64,000 bases of DNA, taken from assembly GCA_903897605.1 (NCBI GenBank), contig CAIUCH010000057.1, positions 1 to 64,000 on the forward strand. The letters are read 5' to 3'. How positions within the stretch are numbered: the first letter of the stretch is position 1; every line of letters begins with the position of its first letter. The notes under the pieces were generated by a model. That model saw nothing but the letters and a program-made list of their open reading frames with translations. It made no database searches and had not been told where the DNA came from. This document shows, in pieces, positions 36,839-46,023 of this stretch. Source of the stretch: an uncultured Alphaproteobacteria bacterium (GTDB taxonomy: Bacteria > Pseudomonadota > Alphaproteobacteria > Micropepsales > Micropepsaceae). The position numbers and the translations under genes were made by a program.

Positions 36839-38266
36839 ATGAGCGCAGCGATCCAAGCCGCTTGCGATACCGGCAGCGCCGTTGGCTCCGCGAGCCATCC
36901 CCCGCGCCATCCCCGCTGGGTCCTGACCGCCACCATCCTGGCCTCCAGCCTCGGATTCATCGACGGATCAGTGGTCAATGTCGGCCTCGCCGCCATCGGT
37001 ACGGATCTCAAGACTGGCGCCGGCGATCTTTCCTGGGTGGTCAATGCCTATCTGTTGCCGCTGGGCGCGCTGCTGCTGCTGGGCGGCGCGGCGGGCGACC
37101 GTTGGGGCCGCAGGCGCCTCCTGGTCCTCGGGACCGGTCTGTTCGGGGTTGCCTCCATCGCCTGCGCATTGGCGCCGAGCCTTCCCTGGCTGCTGGCGGG
37201 ACGGGGCGTTCAAGGCGTCGGCGCGGCGCTCTTGATGCCCAACAGCCTGGCCATTCTGGGCGCGTCTTTTTCGGGCGCGGCACGGGGCCGGGCAATCGGC
37301 ATCTGGGCGGCAATGGGCGCGGTGATGGGCGCGGCAGGGCCGGTCTTGGGTGGCTGGCTGATCGACATGGTGGGCTGGCGCGCCATCTTCCTCATCAATC
37401 TGCCGCTGGTGGTCGGGGCGATCCTGCTGGCCGTGATCTTCGTGAAAGACGCCAGGCCGGAGCGCGGCGCGCCAGCCTTGGACCTGTCCGGCGGCCTGCT
37501 GGTGACTTTGGGCCTGGGCGCCATCACCTGGGGTCTGACCATGGGATCGGGCGCCGCCGGATGGACGCCTTTGGCCGTGACCATGACGTCGGCGGGGCTG
37601 GTCTTGATGATCGCCTTTCTGGGCGTCGAAAAAGCGAAGGGCGAAGGCGCGATGATGCCGCTGACCCTGTTCGGATCATCGAGCTTCATCGGCCTCACGC
37701 TGCTGACCTGGCTTCTGTGGGGTGCGCTGGGCGCATTGATGGTGATGGTGCCTTATGTGCTGATTGCCGCGGGCGGCTATTCCGGCACCGGAGCGGGCGC
37801 CGCCCTTGTGCCATTCGCGGTGGTGCTGGCGCTGGCCTCGCCGCTGTTGGGCGCCGTCGCGGGGCGGATCGGGCCGCGTCTGCCGCTAGCGCTCGGCTCG
37901 CTGGTGACAGCCATCGGTTATCTGCTTCTGCTGCGGCTGGGCCGGCAGGCGGATTACTGGACGGATGTTTTTCCCGGCATCCTGGTCATCGCCATCGGCA
38001 TGTCCGGCGCGGTGGCGCCCCTGACCACGGCGGTGTTGTCGTCGGTGGACAATCGTCACACCGGTTCCGCCTCCGGTCTCAACAGCGCGGTGGCGCGCAT
38101 CGCCGGCATGGTCGCCACCGCCTTGCTGGGCGGTCTGCTGGGCGCATCGGGACAAATGCTGGTACGCGGGTTTGATGCCGCGATGATCGCTTGCGCCATT
38201 GCTGCGCTAGGCGCATCCGCCAGTGCCGTCCTGCTCATTCACATCCAAGGCGAGCCGGTCAGGTGA
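36839..38266 (+). CDS. MFS drug exporter, DHA2 family
   Basis: This 475-aa inner-membrane protein has about 14 hydrophobic segments. It opens LTATILASSLGFIDGSVVNVGL, a DHA2 signature in helix 1, with GDRWGRRRLLVLG between helices 2 and 3 and GRGVQGVGAALLMPNSLAI in helix 4-5. It is a proton-coupled exporter whose substrate cannot be inferred. It has no adaptor partner next to it, unlike the emrB-like gene at 47469. Its 3' end overlaps the convergent DUF2214 gene by eight bases. Confidence 0.9.
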   Translation: MSAAIQAACDTGSAVGSASHPPRHPRWVLTATILASSLGFIDGSVVNVGLAAIGTDLKTGAGDLSWVVNAYLLPLGALLLLGGAAGDRWGRRRLLVLGTGLFGVASIACALAPSLPWLLAGRGVQGVGAALLMPNSLAILGASFSGAARGRAIGIWAAMGAVMGAAGPVLGGWLIDMVGWRAIFLINLPLVVGAILLAVIFVKDARPERGAPALDLSGGLLVTLGLGAITWGLTMGSGAAGWTPLAVTMTSAGLVLMIAFLGVEKAKGEGAMMPLTLFGSSSFIGLTLLTWLLWGALGALMVMVPYVLIAAGGYSGTGAGAALVPFAVVLALASPLLGAVAGRIGPRLPLALGSLVTAIGYLLLLRLGRQADYWTDVFPGILVIAIGMSGAVAPLTTAVLSSVDNRHTGSASGLNSAVARIAGMVATALLGGLLGASGQMLVRGFDAAMIACAIAALGASASAVLLIHIQGEPVR

Positions 38267-38699
38267 ATTCGCCATAGCCGCGGGCCATCGCGGCGGCAAA
38301 GGCAAGCAGCAGGGGGAACAGAAGCACCTGCGCCAAAAGAAAGCGGCGCACATCGCCGACCTCGGCATCATCGGGTGCATGGTTCTGCCGCCGCCAGCGC
38401 AGGAAACACATCGTCGGCCATGCCGACAACACGCCGATGACGGCAAAGGTTCCAATCTTCGCCCAGAAAAAGGCGTTGTGGGAATAATAGTCCCAGCCCT
38501 TGGCGGCGAACACGGCGCGCGAAAAGCCGACAATGATGATCAGCCCGGCCGTAATGCCATACCACAGATCGATGCTGGAGATGCGGCTCACCATCGCTAT
38601 GTCGATGCCGCGCCTCAGCAGGAGCAATTCGGCGAACAGAACGCCGAACAATCCGAAGACCAATATGTGATGCGCAACCGCCAGTATCAGATCGAGCAT
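38259..38699 (-). CDS. DUF2214-family membrane protein
   Basis: This 146-aa protein has four membrane segments (LAVAHHILVFGLFGVLFAEL, WYGITAGLIIIVGFSRAVF, FAVIGVLSAWPTMCFL, LLLAFAAAMARG). The N-terminal HH pair and the GWDYYSHNAFFWAK loop match the DUF2214 family. The function is unknown; conserved His residues in membrane segments could bind metal or haem, but this is speculation. It lies 12 bp downstream of the hydrolase gene on the same strand. Confidence 0.85.
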   Translation of the reverse strand: MLDLILAVAHHILVFGLFGVLFAELLLLRRGIDIAMVSRISSIDLWYGITAGLIIIVGFSRAVFAAKGWDYYSHNAFFWAKIGTFAVIGVLSAWPTMCFLRWRRQNHAPDDAEVGDVRRFLLAQVLLFPLLLAFAAAMARGYGEFT

Positions 38700-38711
38700 G
38701 TTTTCCGGCGT

Positions 38712-39665
38712 TTATTTTTCAAATGGCGTTGCGTTCTCCACCGCCGCCCAGGCCCTGGCGCTGCGTTCAGTGGGCAGCCACACCGTGGGTTCCTCCGGCA
38801 TCTTGGCGCCCGCCACCACCGGCGCGACGGTGTGCTTGGCCAGATCGCCCTGCCAGCCCGTGGCAGGATCGAGCGGTTTCAACGCGCCGCCGCCATTGAG
38901 CCGCATCGGCAAGACGTCATCGAAGAAGATGCGGGACATTTCGTCGGAACGGCCCACCGCATGCGGTGTGTTGGGCTCCTGCACCAGGGCCCACACCGCG
39001 CCGGGACGCCGGTTCATGGAGAAAATCCCGGTCACGGCAGTGACACGATATTGCAGGTCGTCATTGCCAACAAACAAAAGAGCCGGAACGGCGCGCGTCG
39101 CCTTGGAGGCGATGCCGGTATAGTAGAAATTGCCCTTGTTCACGACAAAGGCGGCGATCCGCTCCGGTTTCCAGGCGGCGAGCTCGTAATTGACTTCGCC
39201 TCCCGCCGACATCCCCCACAGCACCAGGGGCGCTTTGGCCAGTTCCGGATGCTTGGAGCGTTTGGCAAATTTGTTGATCGCGTTCATCAGCGCCGGTCCG
39301 GTGCCTTTGCTGACATCGGCGTAATCCTCGACAAAGGACGGCACCTTGTCGGTGAAATGGGTGCCGATGATCGCGAATTTGTGGCCGGCGGCCCATTGCC
39401 GCCAGACCGGATCGGACGCCATCTGGCGTCCCTCGCCATTCGAGCCGGGATTGAGAACCAGGATGCCGTCCAGTTTGGCGACGCCGTCCGGCGCCCAGAA
39501 GCGGAATTCCGCCTTGTCGTAATTGACGCCCGGCGGCGCGGCTTCGTCCAGAGTGCTGGGATCGGGTTGCAGCGGCGGTTCGGAGCGCGGCGCCTGTGCC
39601 TGTGCCAGGCTGGTGAACGCGATGAGGGCAATGCCCACGGAAATCCGTTTCAAAACCTGCGACAT
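38712..39665 (-). CDS. Exported alpha/beta-hydrolase-fold protein
   Basis: A 317-aa protein with signal peptide MSQVLKRISVGIALIAFTSL ending AQAQ. The nucleophile elbow is LWGMSAGGEVNYE and the likely catalytic His is in EPNTPHAVG. The mature N-terminus is Pro-rich (PPLQPDPSTLDEAAPPG). It resembles secreted poly-ester or peptidase-like hydrolases of the dienelactone-hydrolase style; the substrate is unknown. It is probably cotranscribed with the DUF2214 gene. Confidence 0.8.
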   Translation of the reverse strand: MSQVLKRISVGIALIAFTSLAQAQAPRSEPPLQPDPSTLDEAAPPGVNYDKAEFRFWAPDGVAKLDGILVLNPGSNGEGRQMASDPVWRQWAAGHKFAIIGTHFTDKVPSFVEDYADVSKGTGPALMNAINKFAKRSKHPELAKAPLVLWGMSAGGEVNYELAAWKPERIAAFVVNKGNFYYTGIASKATRAVPALLFVGNDDLQYRVTAVTGIFSMNRRPGAVWALVQEPNTPHAVGRSDEMSRIFFDDVLPMRLNGGGALKPLDPATGWQGDLAKHTVAPVVAGAKMPEEPTVWLPTERSARAWAAVENATPFEK

Positions 39666-39882
39666 GTCTGATCCTTTTCCCCGTTTGATTATTTTGAGGT
39701 TATCTTAGGAAGCCGGAAGGCCGGTTGCTAGCCCCATCCGCCGCGCCCGCGCCTGACCGAGGAAGGCGATCTGGTGGAGGTTTGGCGGGGCCTGGACTGC
39801 GTCTATGCCAGCCATACGTCGTCCTCTGCGCCGTGACGCGGCACGTCGGTGTCTTCACGCAATCGTGAAGCACTTGGCAATC

Positions 39883-40665
<783 letters not shown>

Positions 40666-40823
40666 TAGCAATTCCTTATCGTGGGTTAACGCGTCCTGCT
40701 TCTATCATGGCGCCGAACTTCACGCCCATCGGACATTTCGATGACACAATATGCCGCTACAGGGGACATGTTTGCACGAGAACCGTCATCGGAGTTTTAA
40801 CACCCTGGCATTAGATTCCCCGG

Positions 40824-41993
40824 ATGGACACAAAACCTATCCAAATCGACGGTGGAAACATGGCCAGCTGGCGGCCAAAGGGCTGCGGCCGCGTCGCCCT
40901 GGTGCTGCAGGGCGGTGGCGCGCTGGGCGCCTATCAGGCCGGTGTCTATCAGGCGATGCACGAAGCCCATATCGAGCCGGACTGGGTGTCGGGCGTCTCC
41001 ATCGGCGCCGTCAACGCCGCCATCATTGCCGGCAACCCGCCGGAAAAAAGATTGGAGCGGCTGACCACTTTCTGGTCGCGTATCACCGACCGCACGGTCT
41101 GGCTGCACACGCCCGACGGCGACATTTTCCGCCAGCTGCGCAATGCCACCTCTTCCTTCTACACCACCTTGCTGGGTCAGCCGGGCTTTTTCGCCCCCAA
41201 CAAGATCAATCCCTGGTTCAGTCCGGCGGGCGCCAAGACCGCCACCAGCTATTACGACAATACCCCCTTGCGCGAGACTTTACTGGAGCTGGTGGATTTC
41301 GATCTGCTGAACAGCCAGCGCTGTCGCTTCTCGGTGGGGGCGGTGAATGTGGCGAGCGGCAATTTCATATTCTTCGACAATGCCAAGCATGTGATCGAGC
41401 CGGAGCATGTCATGGCGTCGGGCGCGTTGCCGCCCGCTTTCGCGCCGGTGAAGATCGGCACGGATTATTACTGGGACGGGGGCATCGTCTCGAACACGCC
41501 GCTGCAGCATCTGCTGGCCCAGGATGACGACATCAATTCCCTGGTCTTCCAGGTCGATCTGTTCAGCGCGTCCGGCGCCTTGCCGCGCACCATCCAGGAC
41601 GTGCTGGGGCGGGAAAAGGACATCGCCTATTCCTCCCGCACCCGCCAGGTCACCGACATGTTTCAGCGCCTGCAGCGCTGGAAGACCCGCGCCTATCGCG
41701 CATTGTTGAAGATTCCGGAAGCGGATCTGACGGACGAGGAGCGCAAGATGCGCGACAAGTTGGCCAAGCTTCCCGCCCACACCATCCTGCAGCTGATCTA
41801 TCAGCAGAAGGCCTATGAGGGGAACGCGAAGGATCATGAATTCTCCCGCACCTCAATGCGCGAGCATTGGGACAGCGGCCATGAGGACACCAAGCGCACC
41901 ATGATGCACAAGCATTGGCTGGAGATGCCGCCCGAGAATACCGGCATCGTCACCCACGACGTCCATCACGAGCGCGAGGAAGTCAGCTGGTAG
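40824..41993 (+). CDS. Patatin-like phospholipase with DUF3734 C-terminus
   Basis: This 389-aa protein has the oxyanion motif QGGGALGAYQAG, the nucleophile GVSIG (Ser about 59) and the dyad Asp in YYWDGGIV (about 218). The C-terminal third (KAYEGNAKDHEFSRTSMREHW) matches the DUF3734 extension. There is no signal peptide, so it acts in the cytoplasm. Its placement divergent from bdhA suggests a role in granule or lipid turnover connected with polyhydroxybutyrate; this is inference from context. Confidence 0.9.
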   Translation: MDTKPIQIDGGNMASWRPKGCGRVALVLQGGGALGAYQAGVYQAMHEAHIEPDWVSGVSIGAVNAAIIAGNPPEKRLERLTTFWSRITDRTVWLHTPDGDIFRQLRNATSSFYTTLLGQPGFFAPNKINPWFSPAGAKTATSYYDNTPLRETLLELVDFDLLNSQRCRFSVGAVNVASGNFIFFDNAKHVIEPEHVMASGALPPAFAPVKIGTDYYWDGGIVSNTPLQHLLAQDDDINSLVFQVDLFSASGALPRTIQDVLGREKDIAYSSRTRQVTDMFQRLQRWKTRAYRALLKIPEADLTDEERKMRDKLAKLPAHTILQLIYQQKAYEGNAKDHEFSRTSMREHWDSGHEDTKRTMMHKHWLEMPPENTGIVTHDVHHEREEVSW

Positions 41994-42000
41994 CTTCGCC

Positions 42001-44001
42001 TTACCTGCCCAGCTTCAGCACATTGTTGCCGCGATCCTTGTCCGGAATCACATGGTCGGGATCGATGGTGACCGACAGGATCGGCTGGGTGCTGTCGAGA
42101 CGGATCTGCGCCACCGATTTCTGGATCCAGGTTTCCGCCGGCAGCTGAACGCGCCGGCGCGTTGCATCCGCGAACACGATCTCCACCGTGGAAGGCATCA
42201 CCATGCGGTCCAGATTGGCGATGGTCACCACCGCGCCCTTGCTCCAGCCGTCCTTGGCGGGTTCCGCGCCTTGGGCCGCCAAATCCAAAGTCCAGTTGTT
42301 CATGTACCAGCCCCGCCAGAACCAGGAGAGATCCTCGCCGCCGGCGCTTTCCATGGCGCGGAAGAAGTCCGATGGGGTGGGATGCTTGAAGGACCAGTCG
42401 GCGATGTATTTGCGGAAGGTCCAGTCGAAGCGCTCCGGTCCCAGGATCTGCTCGCGCAATAGAACCAAGCCCAGCGCCGATTTGAAATAGCTGAGGGGGT
42501 GGCGGTATTTCTCGCTCACCTGATCGGAGCGGGTCAGCATGCCGGGCGCGTTGGGATCTTCCAGCAGCGGCAGAATCTCTTCCACCGGATTGCCCTTGTG
42601 CGGCGCATATTCGCCGTCGCGCTTGGGACCGAATTCCTTGAAATCGTCGGACTCGTAGATGTCGATGAAGGTATTAAAGCCTTCGTCCATCCATTGATCG
42701 CGCCGCTCGTTGGAACCCACCACCATCGGAAACCAGGTGTGGCCGATTTCATGCGCCGTGATCCAGAACAGCTGCGGCCCATGGTCCTTGTAGCTGTCGA
42801 AAGCGACGCCGGGATATTCCATGCCGTCGATCGGTCCGCCCAGGCTCGAGGCCACCGGCCAGGGATAGACCGACCAGCGGCGCGAGAAATTCTCCACCGC
42901 ATGTTTGAGATATTCGGTCGAACGGTCCCAGCCGGTGGGGCCAACGCCTTCCACCGGATAGACCGACTGGGCCAGCGCGGTCTTGCCGCCCGGCAGGTTC
43001 ATCCGTGCCGCGTCCCAAATGAAAGCGCGGCTGGCGCTGACCGCGACATCGCGGGTGTTGGCCATGTGGAAACGCCAAGTCAAGGTGCCGCTCTGCTTGG
43101 GGCGGCTCATGGGATCGCCCACCTCGCCGGCCGGGCGGATCATCACGGTCTTGTCACTGGCGCGGGCGGCGGCCAGCCTTGTGCGTTCGGCCGCGGTCAG
43201 CACGTCTTGTGGATTCATCAGTTCGCCCGAGCCCGCCACCAGCACATCCCACGGCACCGTCAGGGCGTAATCGAAATCGCCATATTCGAGATAAAATTCC
43301 GACGCCAGATAGGGCAGCGTGTCCCAGCCGCGCAGATCGTCATAGACCGCCATGCGCGGATACCATTGGGCGAGGTCGAAGATCTCGCCATTCTTGGTGG
43401 AGGAATGGCCGGTGCGTCCGGAACTGCCGGCCGGAACCGTATAATGATAGCGGATATGGAGCTTGACCTGGCCGCCATGCCCCTTCACCGCGCCGGGCAG
43501 GCGCACTTGCATGCGAGTGTCCGAAACGACGCTGTCGGCTTTTTCGGCCTGGCTGCCTTCGCCGACCTCGACCGCATCCAGCACAAAACCATCGGTGGTC
43601 TGGGCGACCGCGCGGCGCGAAAGGCCGGTGGAGTAGCGCGAGCGGGCATCGGCGCGATAGGTGTTCTCGTCCAGCTGCACCCACAGCGCGGTGAGCGCGG
43701 TGGGACTGTTGTTGGTGTAGGTGATGGTCTCGTCGCCGCTTAAGGTCGCGGCGGCGGTATCGAGATTGGCATCGATCTTGTAGTCGGCGCGGTTCTGCCA
43801 ATAGTCGGGGCCCGGCGCGCCATCGGCGCCGCGATAGCTGTTCACCGGCGTCGGCAGGCGCAACGGCGCGAAAGCCCGGCGTGGGTCATAAATCCCGGGC
43901 GCCTTGGCCGCATCCGTCTGCGCCGGTGGTTTGTCGCAACCCGTCAGCGAGAATAACGACAGCGCCAAAGCGCCGAACACAGTACCGCGCGTCATCGACA
44001 T
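42001..44001 (-). CDS. M1-family metallopeptidase, lipoprotein
   Basis: This 666-aa zinc aminopeptidase-like protein has a lipobox signal (LFSLTGC), so it is membrane-anchored outside the cytoplasm. Zinc ligands are HEIGH (417-421) and Glu 440 in WMDEGFNTF. The substrate motif normally GAMEN reads GPIDGMEYPG, as in the large bacterial M1 subgroup with a modified exopeptidase loop. The N-terminal beta domain has GDETITYTNNSP. It is convergent with the patatin gene. Confidence 0.92.
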   Translation of the reverse strand: MSMTRGTVFGALALSLFSLTGCDKPPAQTDAAKAPGIYDPRRAFAPLRLPTPVNSYRGADGAPGPDYWQNRADYKIDANLDTAAATLSGDETITYTNNSPTALTALWVQLDENTYRADARSRYSTGLSRRAVAQTTDGFVLDAVEVGEGSQAEKADSVVSDTRMQVRLPGAVKGHGGQVKLHIRYHYTVPAGSSGRTGHSSTKNGEIFDLAQWYPRMAVYDDLRGWDTLPYLASEFYLEYGDFDYALTVPWDVLVAGSGELMNPQDVLTAAERTRLAAARASDKTVMIRPAGEVGDPMSRPKQSGTLTWRFHMANTRDVAVSASRAFIWDAARMNLPGGKTALAQSVYPVEGVGPTGWDRSTEYLKHAVENFSRRWSVYPWPVASSLGGPIDGMEYPGVAFDSYKDHGPQLFWITAHEIGHTWFPMVVGSNERRDQWMDEGFNTFIDIYESDDFKEFGPKRDGEYAPHKGNPVEEILPLLEDPNAPGMLTRSDQVSEKYRHPLSYFKSALGLVLLREQILGPERFDWTFRKYIADWSFKHPTPSDFFRAMESAGGEDLSWFWRGWYMNNWTLDLAAQGAEPAKDGWSKGAVVTIANLDRMVMPSTVEIVFADATRRRVQLPAETWIQKSVAQIRLDSTQPILSVTIDPDHVIPDKDRGNNVLKLGR

Positions 44002-44049
44002 GCCAGCCCGCCCAACCCGTTCGCCACCGGGCGATGATGTGGCATTTTC

Positions 44050-45249
44050 CTAGAGAGTGGAAGGGTTCGCGGCCGGGCGGCGAAGGGCGAATTGGGTCAC
44101 CAGGAAGGCGGCGGCGGCGCAGGCGGCGATCCCGAATGTCATCGGCTTCGGCGACCCGTCGGCGAAGAGGCCCGCCAGCGCCATGATCGCCGAACCGATA
44201 ATCATCTGCAGCGAACCCATCAGGGCCGAGGCGGTGCCGGCAATGGCGCCATGATGCTCCAACGACAGGACGGCGGTGGCGGGAATCACCAGGCCCAGAA
44301 AGCCATAGCCGATGAAGAGCGGCGCCATCAGGGCCAACAGATTGTCCACGCCCATCGCGAACAACCCCGCCAGACTGAGCATCGCCAGCGCAAAGCAGCA
44401 TGCGGCTGCCCGCACCACCCGCGGCAGGCCAAATCGCTGGGTCAAGGTGCCGGTGAGTTGGCTGAAGCCGAAGAAGGACGCCGCGTTCAGGGCAAAGCAG
44501 AGACTGAACAGCTTGGGCGTCAGGCCATAATGATTGATCAGCACGAAGGAGGCGCTGCCCAGATAAACGAAAAAGGACGAAATCCCCAACGCGCCCACCA
44601 AGGTCAGGCCCAGGAATTCACCATCGCGCAACAGAAGGCCATAAGCGCTGAAGGCGCTGCGCCAGGAGCTTTCGCCGCGCTGTTCCGCTGGCCTGGTTTC
44701 CTTCAACTGTGTCGCGGTCAGGATGAAGGCAATGATGGCGGCGATGGTGAGGACCGCGAATACGCCGCGCCAGCCAAAGGCCGCAATCACGAAGCTGCCG
44801 GTCAAGGGCGCCAGGATGGGCGAGATGCTGACCGTCAGCATCAGCAACGACATCAGCCGCGTGGCGTCATGACCGGTGTGCAGGTCGCGCACGATGGCGC
44901 GGGGGATCACCATGCCGGCGCAGGCGCCGAAGGCCTGGAGCACCCGGAATGCGATCAGGATCGTGACGTTGGGCGCCAGGGCGCAGCCGATGCTGCCGAT
45001 GGTGAAGATTGCAAGGCCGCCATAGATCGGCAGCTTGCGTCCCACGATATCACTCAAGGGGCCATAGAAAAGCTGGCAGATGCCGATGACAATGATGAAC
45101 GCCATCAGGCTCATCTGTACCGCGCCCGGCGTGGCCTCGAGGCTTTTGCCCATCGATGGCAAGGCGGGCAGATACATGTCGACGGCGAACGGCCCGACCG
45201 CGGTGATCAGGCCAAGCACGATTGCCATGCGCAGGAAGCGGCGTGTCAC
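44050..45249 (-). CDS. Bcr/CflA-type MFS multidrug exporter
   Basis: This 399-aa protein with 12 predicted membrane segments uses a GTG start. DMYLPALPSMGKSLEATPGAVQ in helix 1-2 and QLFYGPLSDIVGRKLPIYGG after helix 2 are the Bcr/CflA signature; FRVLQAFGACAGMVIPRAIVRD is motif C-like. Known relatives export bicyclomycin, chloramphenicol or sulphonamides. It is divergent from the MarR regulator at 45406, which probably controls it. Confidence 0.9.
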   Translation of the reverse strand: MTRRFLRMAIVLGLITAVGPFAVDMYLPALPSMGKSLEATPGAVQMSLMAFIIVIGICQLFYGPLSDIVGRKLPIYGGLAIFTIGSIGCALAPNVTILIAFRVLQAFGACAGMVIPRAIVRDLHTGHDATRLMSLLMLTVSISPILAPLTGSFVIAAFGWRGVFAVLTIAAIIAFILTATQLKETRPAEQRGESSWRSAFSAYGLLLRDGEFLGLTLVGALGISSFFVYLGSASFVLINHYGLTPKLFSLCFALNAASFFGFSQLTGTLTQRFGLPRVVRAAACCFALAMLSLAGLFAMGVDNLLALMAPLFIGYGFLGLVIPATAVLSLEHHGAIAGTASALMGSLQMIIGSAIMALAGLFADGSPKPMTFGIAACAAAAFLVTQFALRRPAANPSTL

Positions 45250-45370
45250 GGGACCATCCGACTTTGTTTGAGGCCGTCTCTGTTGAGGGCGAGGTTTATG
45301 CCATCAGTGTTTCGGCGCCGCCAGCGTGAAATCGGTATGGTGTCGGTGATTGTCTGGCGCGGCACGCAAC

Positions 45371-45399
45371 TTGACTTGATAGGTTGAAATCAACATAAT
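45371..45399 (+). promoter_or_regulatory. Sigma70-type promoter of marR, overlapping a palindromic operator
   Basis: TTGACT (45371-45376) and CATAAT (45394-45399) are 17 bp apart. The spacer holds palindromes TTGAT-N8-ATCAA (45376-45393) and GTTGA-AA-TCAAC (45383-45394). The ATG at 45406 lies seven bases after the -10, so the mRNA probably begins at or next to the start codon. There is no ribosome binding site. Confidence 0.65.
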
Positions 45400-45405
45400 T
45401 GCCGG

Positions 45406-45849
45406 ATGGCCGAGATTCCCTTTGAGACAACTTTGCATGTGCGCGACACTTGCCTGTGCCTGGCGACCCAGCGGGCGGCCCGGGCGTTGGCGCGCCGCTT
45501 CGACGATGCCTTCCGGCCGCTCAGTCTCACCAATGGGCAATTCTCGCTGCTGATGGCGCTGAACCGGCCCAAGCCGCCCAGTATCGCGCCGCTGGCGGAA
45601 TTCCTGGCGATGGACCGCACCACGCTCACCGCGGCGCTGAAGCCGCTGGAGCGGCGGGGGCTGATCAGCGTGGCTGTCGATCCGGACGACCGGCGCGGCC
45701 GCCTGCTGCGCCTCACTGCCAAGGGACGCGGGCTGCTGGCCCGGGCGCTGCCGATCTGGAAGGAGCATCACGCCCTTCTGGAACAGCAGACCGGACCGAT
45801 CGTGCCCTTGCACAGCGGCTTGGCGATGCTGGCGCGCATCGCGTCCTGA
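45406..45849 (+). CDS. MarR-family transcriptional regulator
   Basis: This 147-aa winged-helix protein has a recognition region IAPLAEFLAMDRTTLTAALK and the wing motif DPDDRRGRLLRLTAKGR, standard for MarR. Two Cys near residue 16 (DTCLCLAT) could sense oxidants. It likely autorepresses through the palindrome in its own promoter and controls the divergent Bcr/CflA exporter. A matching half-site precedes emrA. The transcript appears leaderless. Confidence 0.9.
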   Translation: MAEIPFETTLHVRDTCLCLATQRAARALARRFDDAFRPLSLTNGQFSLLMALNRPKPPSIAPLAEFLAMDRTTLTAALKPLERRGLISVAVDPDDRRGRLLRLTAKGRGLLARALPIWKEHHALLEQQTGPIVPLHSGLAMLARIAS

Positions 45850-45851
45850 TC

Positions 45852-46010
45852 ACCACCTTTCGCGGCTCGAACAATGTCTGCTCGGCCTTGGATTGGAATC
45901 TGAAAGTCAGCGCCGGCCTCAACAGCACGGTCGAGCCCTGCATCGTGAAGACCATGACGGAACTGACCGCAGCCGAAGTCGCGGCGCTTGCGGCCAAGGC
46001 CTGGCCCTGA
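45852..46010 (+). pseudogene. C-terminal gene remnant after marR
   Basis: Immediately after marR, in another frame, the sequence reads FRGSNNVCSALDWNLKVSAG, NSTVEPCIVKTMTELTAAEV and AALAAKAWP to TGA at 46008-46010. Codon bias is strongly coding-like, but there is no start codon of its own; the frame opens only inside marR. I do not recognise the family. It looks like the tail of a deleted gene whose front was lost when the marR region was rearranged. Confidence 0.4.
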
Positions 46011-46023
46011 AAGCCGGTGACGG

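Noticed and set aside
38223-39671. 482-aa plus-strand ORF
   Set aside because: It is antisense to DUF2214 and the exported hydrolase; its composition is typical of a shadow.
39733-39836. Short coding-like stretch (LTEEGDLVEVWRGLDCVYAS)
   Set aside because: Only 34 codons without a start codon and no family recognised; too weak to call a remnant.
45450-46010. 186-aa plus-strand ORF overlapping marR
   Set aside because: Its first two thirds are a frame-shifted reading of marR; only the last 53 codons look coding and are reported as a remnant.
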